Source of the DNA: an uncultured Ruminococcus sp.
GTDB taxonomy: Bacteria > Bacillota > Clostridia > Oscillospirales > Ruminococcaceae
Direction: 5' to 3'
Assembly (NCBI GenBank): GCA_900319195.1
Contig: ONNL01000134.1
Location: 1 to 5,940, forward strand
DNA length: 5,940 nucleotides
The position numbers and the translations under genes are program-made. Of the stretch, positions 4,871 to 5,940 are shown piece after piece. A model generated the notes under the pieces. That model saw only the letters and a program-made list of their open reading frames with translations. It was not told where the DNA came from and did not search any database. Positions within the stretch are counted from its first letter, which is position 1, and every line of letters begins with the position of its first letter.

Positions 4871-5940
4871 ATGAAGAAGAAAATTATTGCAGTTATTGGA
4901 CTTGTCCTCTGTGCCGCGTTATCGGTAGGCGCACTGCTCTTCATGAACAGTAAGGACAAGAGCACCACCAAAAAGGAAAAGCAGAAGGCAGCCGATTATT
5001 CGCTGTTCAGCTTTGATTATGAGACGATAAACAAGGTCACTGTCGAGTGCCCCGACGGGACATTTACCGCTGTCAGCGACGGCACCGAATGGACGCTCGA
5101 AAGCGGAGAATTTGCGCTCGACCAGAGCAATCTCCGGATGATGTGCTCCTACATGAGTATGCTCACGGCAAAGGAAGACTATGGCTCGGCAAGCTCGCTG
5201 AAGCTTTCGGACTTCGGTCTTGATTCTCCCACAAGGGTGAGCTTAACTGACGGCACGAATACCTATTCGATAAACATCGGAAATGCAAGTCCCACGGGCG
5301 AGTATTACTACGTGACCGTTGACGGCAAGGACAAGGTCTATGCGATAAGCGCCTCCGACGGCATAGTGCTCGACGCATCAAGGCTCACGCTTAAATCCAC
5401 GCTCATCATTCCCTATGACAAGAACGAGATATCGGAGATGATAGTAAAGAAAAACGGCGAAGTCACCTGCGACCTCCTCTATGACCCCGAAACTACGATG
5501 TGGAGACTCCCCGATGAATACTCGGGCTTCACCTTCGATACAACAGAGGTCACGACAATGCTCACGACCTTCACTCAGCTCAAGGCTATCCGCGTTGTTG
5601 ACGAAAACCTTGCGGACAAGTCACAATACGGATTCGACGAGCCGTATGCAGAGGTAACGATAAAGGGACTCGACGGCACGGAATGCTCATTCCTTGTGAG
5701 CAAGACTCCCGAGGATAAGGAAAACTACTTCCATATCCTGAATGAAAGCGATGATCAGGCAGCCGTTTACTATCAGTCGGGACTTTCAATAGTTGACTCA
5801 GTCCCCTTCGATTATCTCGTGCAGAAGATAACGATCGCGGATATGACAGAAGTTACGGACTTCGACCTCAGCTTCAACGGCAATGAGGACAAGTTCACGC
5901 TTGATACCGCGAGCAATATGTGCACAATGAACGATACAGC
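4871..5940 (+). CDS. DUF4340 domain protein, membrane-anchored, C-terminus missing
   Basis: The first 356 codons are present; no stop occurs before the right edge. The protein starts MKKKIIAVIGLVLCAALSVG, a membrane helix or uncleaved signal anchor (about 4-25). C14 follows LVL, which is a poor lipobox. A lysine-rich linker (about 28-40) leads to an extracytoplasmic region built of repeated DUF4340-type modules. Module 1 (about 53-160) has WTLESGEFALD, LSDFGLDSPTRVSL and GEYYYVTVDGKDKVYAI. Module 2 (about 187-303) has MWRLPDEYSGFTFD, SQYGFDEPYAEVTI and YFHILN...AVYYQSG. A third module may begin near 325. DUF4340 proteins are usually encoded directly after GldG-like genes, as here, and their function is unknown. 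The gene lies 10 bases after the upstream stop, and its Shine-Dalgarno AAGGAA (4859-4864) overlaps that stop. The ATG at 4871 is well supported. Confidence 0.87.
   Translation, partial: MKKKIIAVIGLVLCAALSVGALLFMNSKDKSTTKKEKQKAADYSLFSFDYETINKVTVECPDGTFTAVSDGTEWTLESGEFALDQSNLRMMCSYMSMLTAKEDYGSASSLKLSDFGLDSPTRVSLTDGTNTYSINIGNASPTGEYYYVTVDGKDKVYAISASDGIVLDASRLTLKSTLIIPYDKNEISEMIVKKNGEVTCDLLYDPETTMWRLPDEYSGFTFDTTEVTTMLTTFTQLKAIRVVDENLADKSQYGFDEPYAEVTIKGLDGTECSFLVSKTPEDKENYFHILNESDDQAAVYYQSGLSIVDSVPFDYLVQKITIADMTEVTDFDLSFNGNEDKFTLDTASNMCTMNDT

Noticed and set aside
4871..4930. Lipoprotein signal in the DUF4340 protein (C14)
   Set aside because: The residues before the cysteine are LVL, which lacks the small residue at -1 that a lipobox needs; a plain membrane anchor fits better.
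4207..4971. Long open frame of 254 codons on the minus strand
   Set aside because: It lies opposite the GldG-like gene and crosses into the DUF4340 gene. The translation is Cys-, Val- and Ser-rich without recognisable motifs, and both plus-strand genes are well supported. It is an effect of codon bias.
1..5940. CRISPR array, tRNA, insertion sequence or prophage attachment site
   Set aside because: No spaced long repeats, transposase motifs, terminal inverted repeats or tRNA-like folds were found on reading both strands.

Overview
The window looks like a piece of a Gram-positive, fibre-degrading gut or rumen bacterium, most likely a Ruminococcus or close relative in Oscillospiraceae (inference). 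The main evidence is a secreted glycoside hydrolase family 48 (GH48) cellulase. This enzyme class is largely confined to dedicated cellulose degraders among anaerobic Firmicutes. Strong GGAGG-type ribosome sites, an AT-rich intergenic region and genes of moderate GC agree with that. The sequence alone does not settle the species.

Layout: bases 1-1027 hold the N-terminal half of the GH48 gene on the minus strand, running off the left edge. Bases 1028-1580 are a 553-base divergent intergenic region with no credible gene. It carries a fully consensus sigma-A promoter for the GH48 gene with an approximately 140-nt leader, a 10-bp inverted repeat flanking that promoter, phased A-tracts, a four-unit array of hexamers at an exact 11-bp period resembling a PhoP/OmpR-family binding site, and a promoter for the rightward operon. 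Bases 1581-5940 hold four tightly packed plus-strand genes: an ABC ATPase, an ABC-2 type permease, a GldG-like membrane-anchored auxiliary protein, and a DUF4340 protein cut by the right edge. Gaps are -1, 5 and 10 nt, each gene has its own Shine-Dalgarno site, and no terminator is visible between them, so they are read here as one operon.

How they work together: ATPase plus permease plus GldG-like protein plus DUF4340 protein is a recurring gene set related to the GldA/GldF/GldG part of the Bacteroidetes gliding machinery. In Firmicutes its substrate is unknown. The ATPase and six-helix permease would form the membrane engine. The GldG-like and DUF4340 proteins have membrane anchors and large domains predicted to lie outside the membrane, so they would act on the outer face. 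A functional link to the divergent cellulase is possible but rests only on adjacency.

The most useful points are the 11-bp-period operator array, the promoter-flanking inverted repeat at the cellulase gene, the corrected start of the GldG-like gene, and the internally repeated DUF4340 protein.
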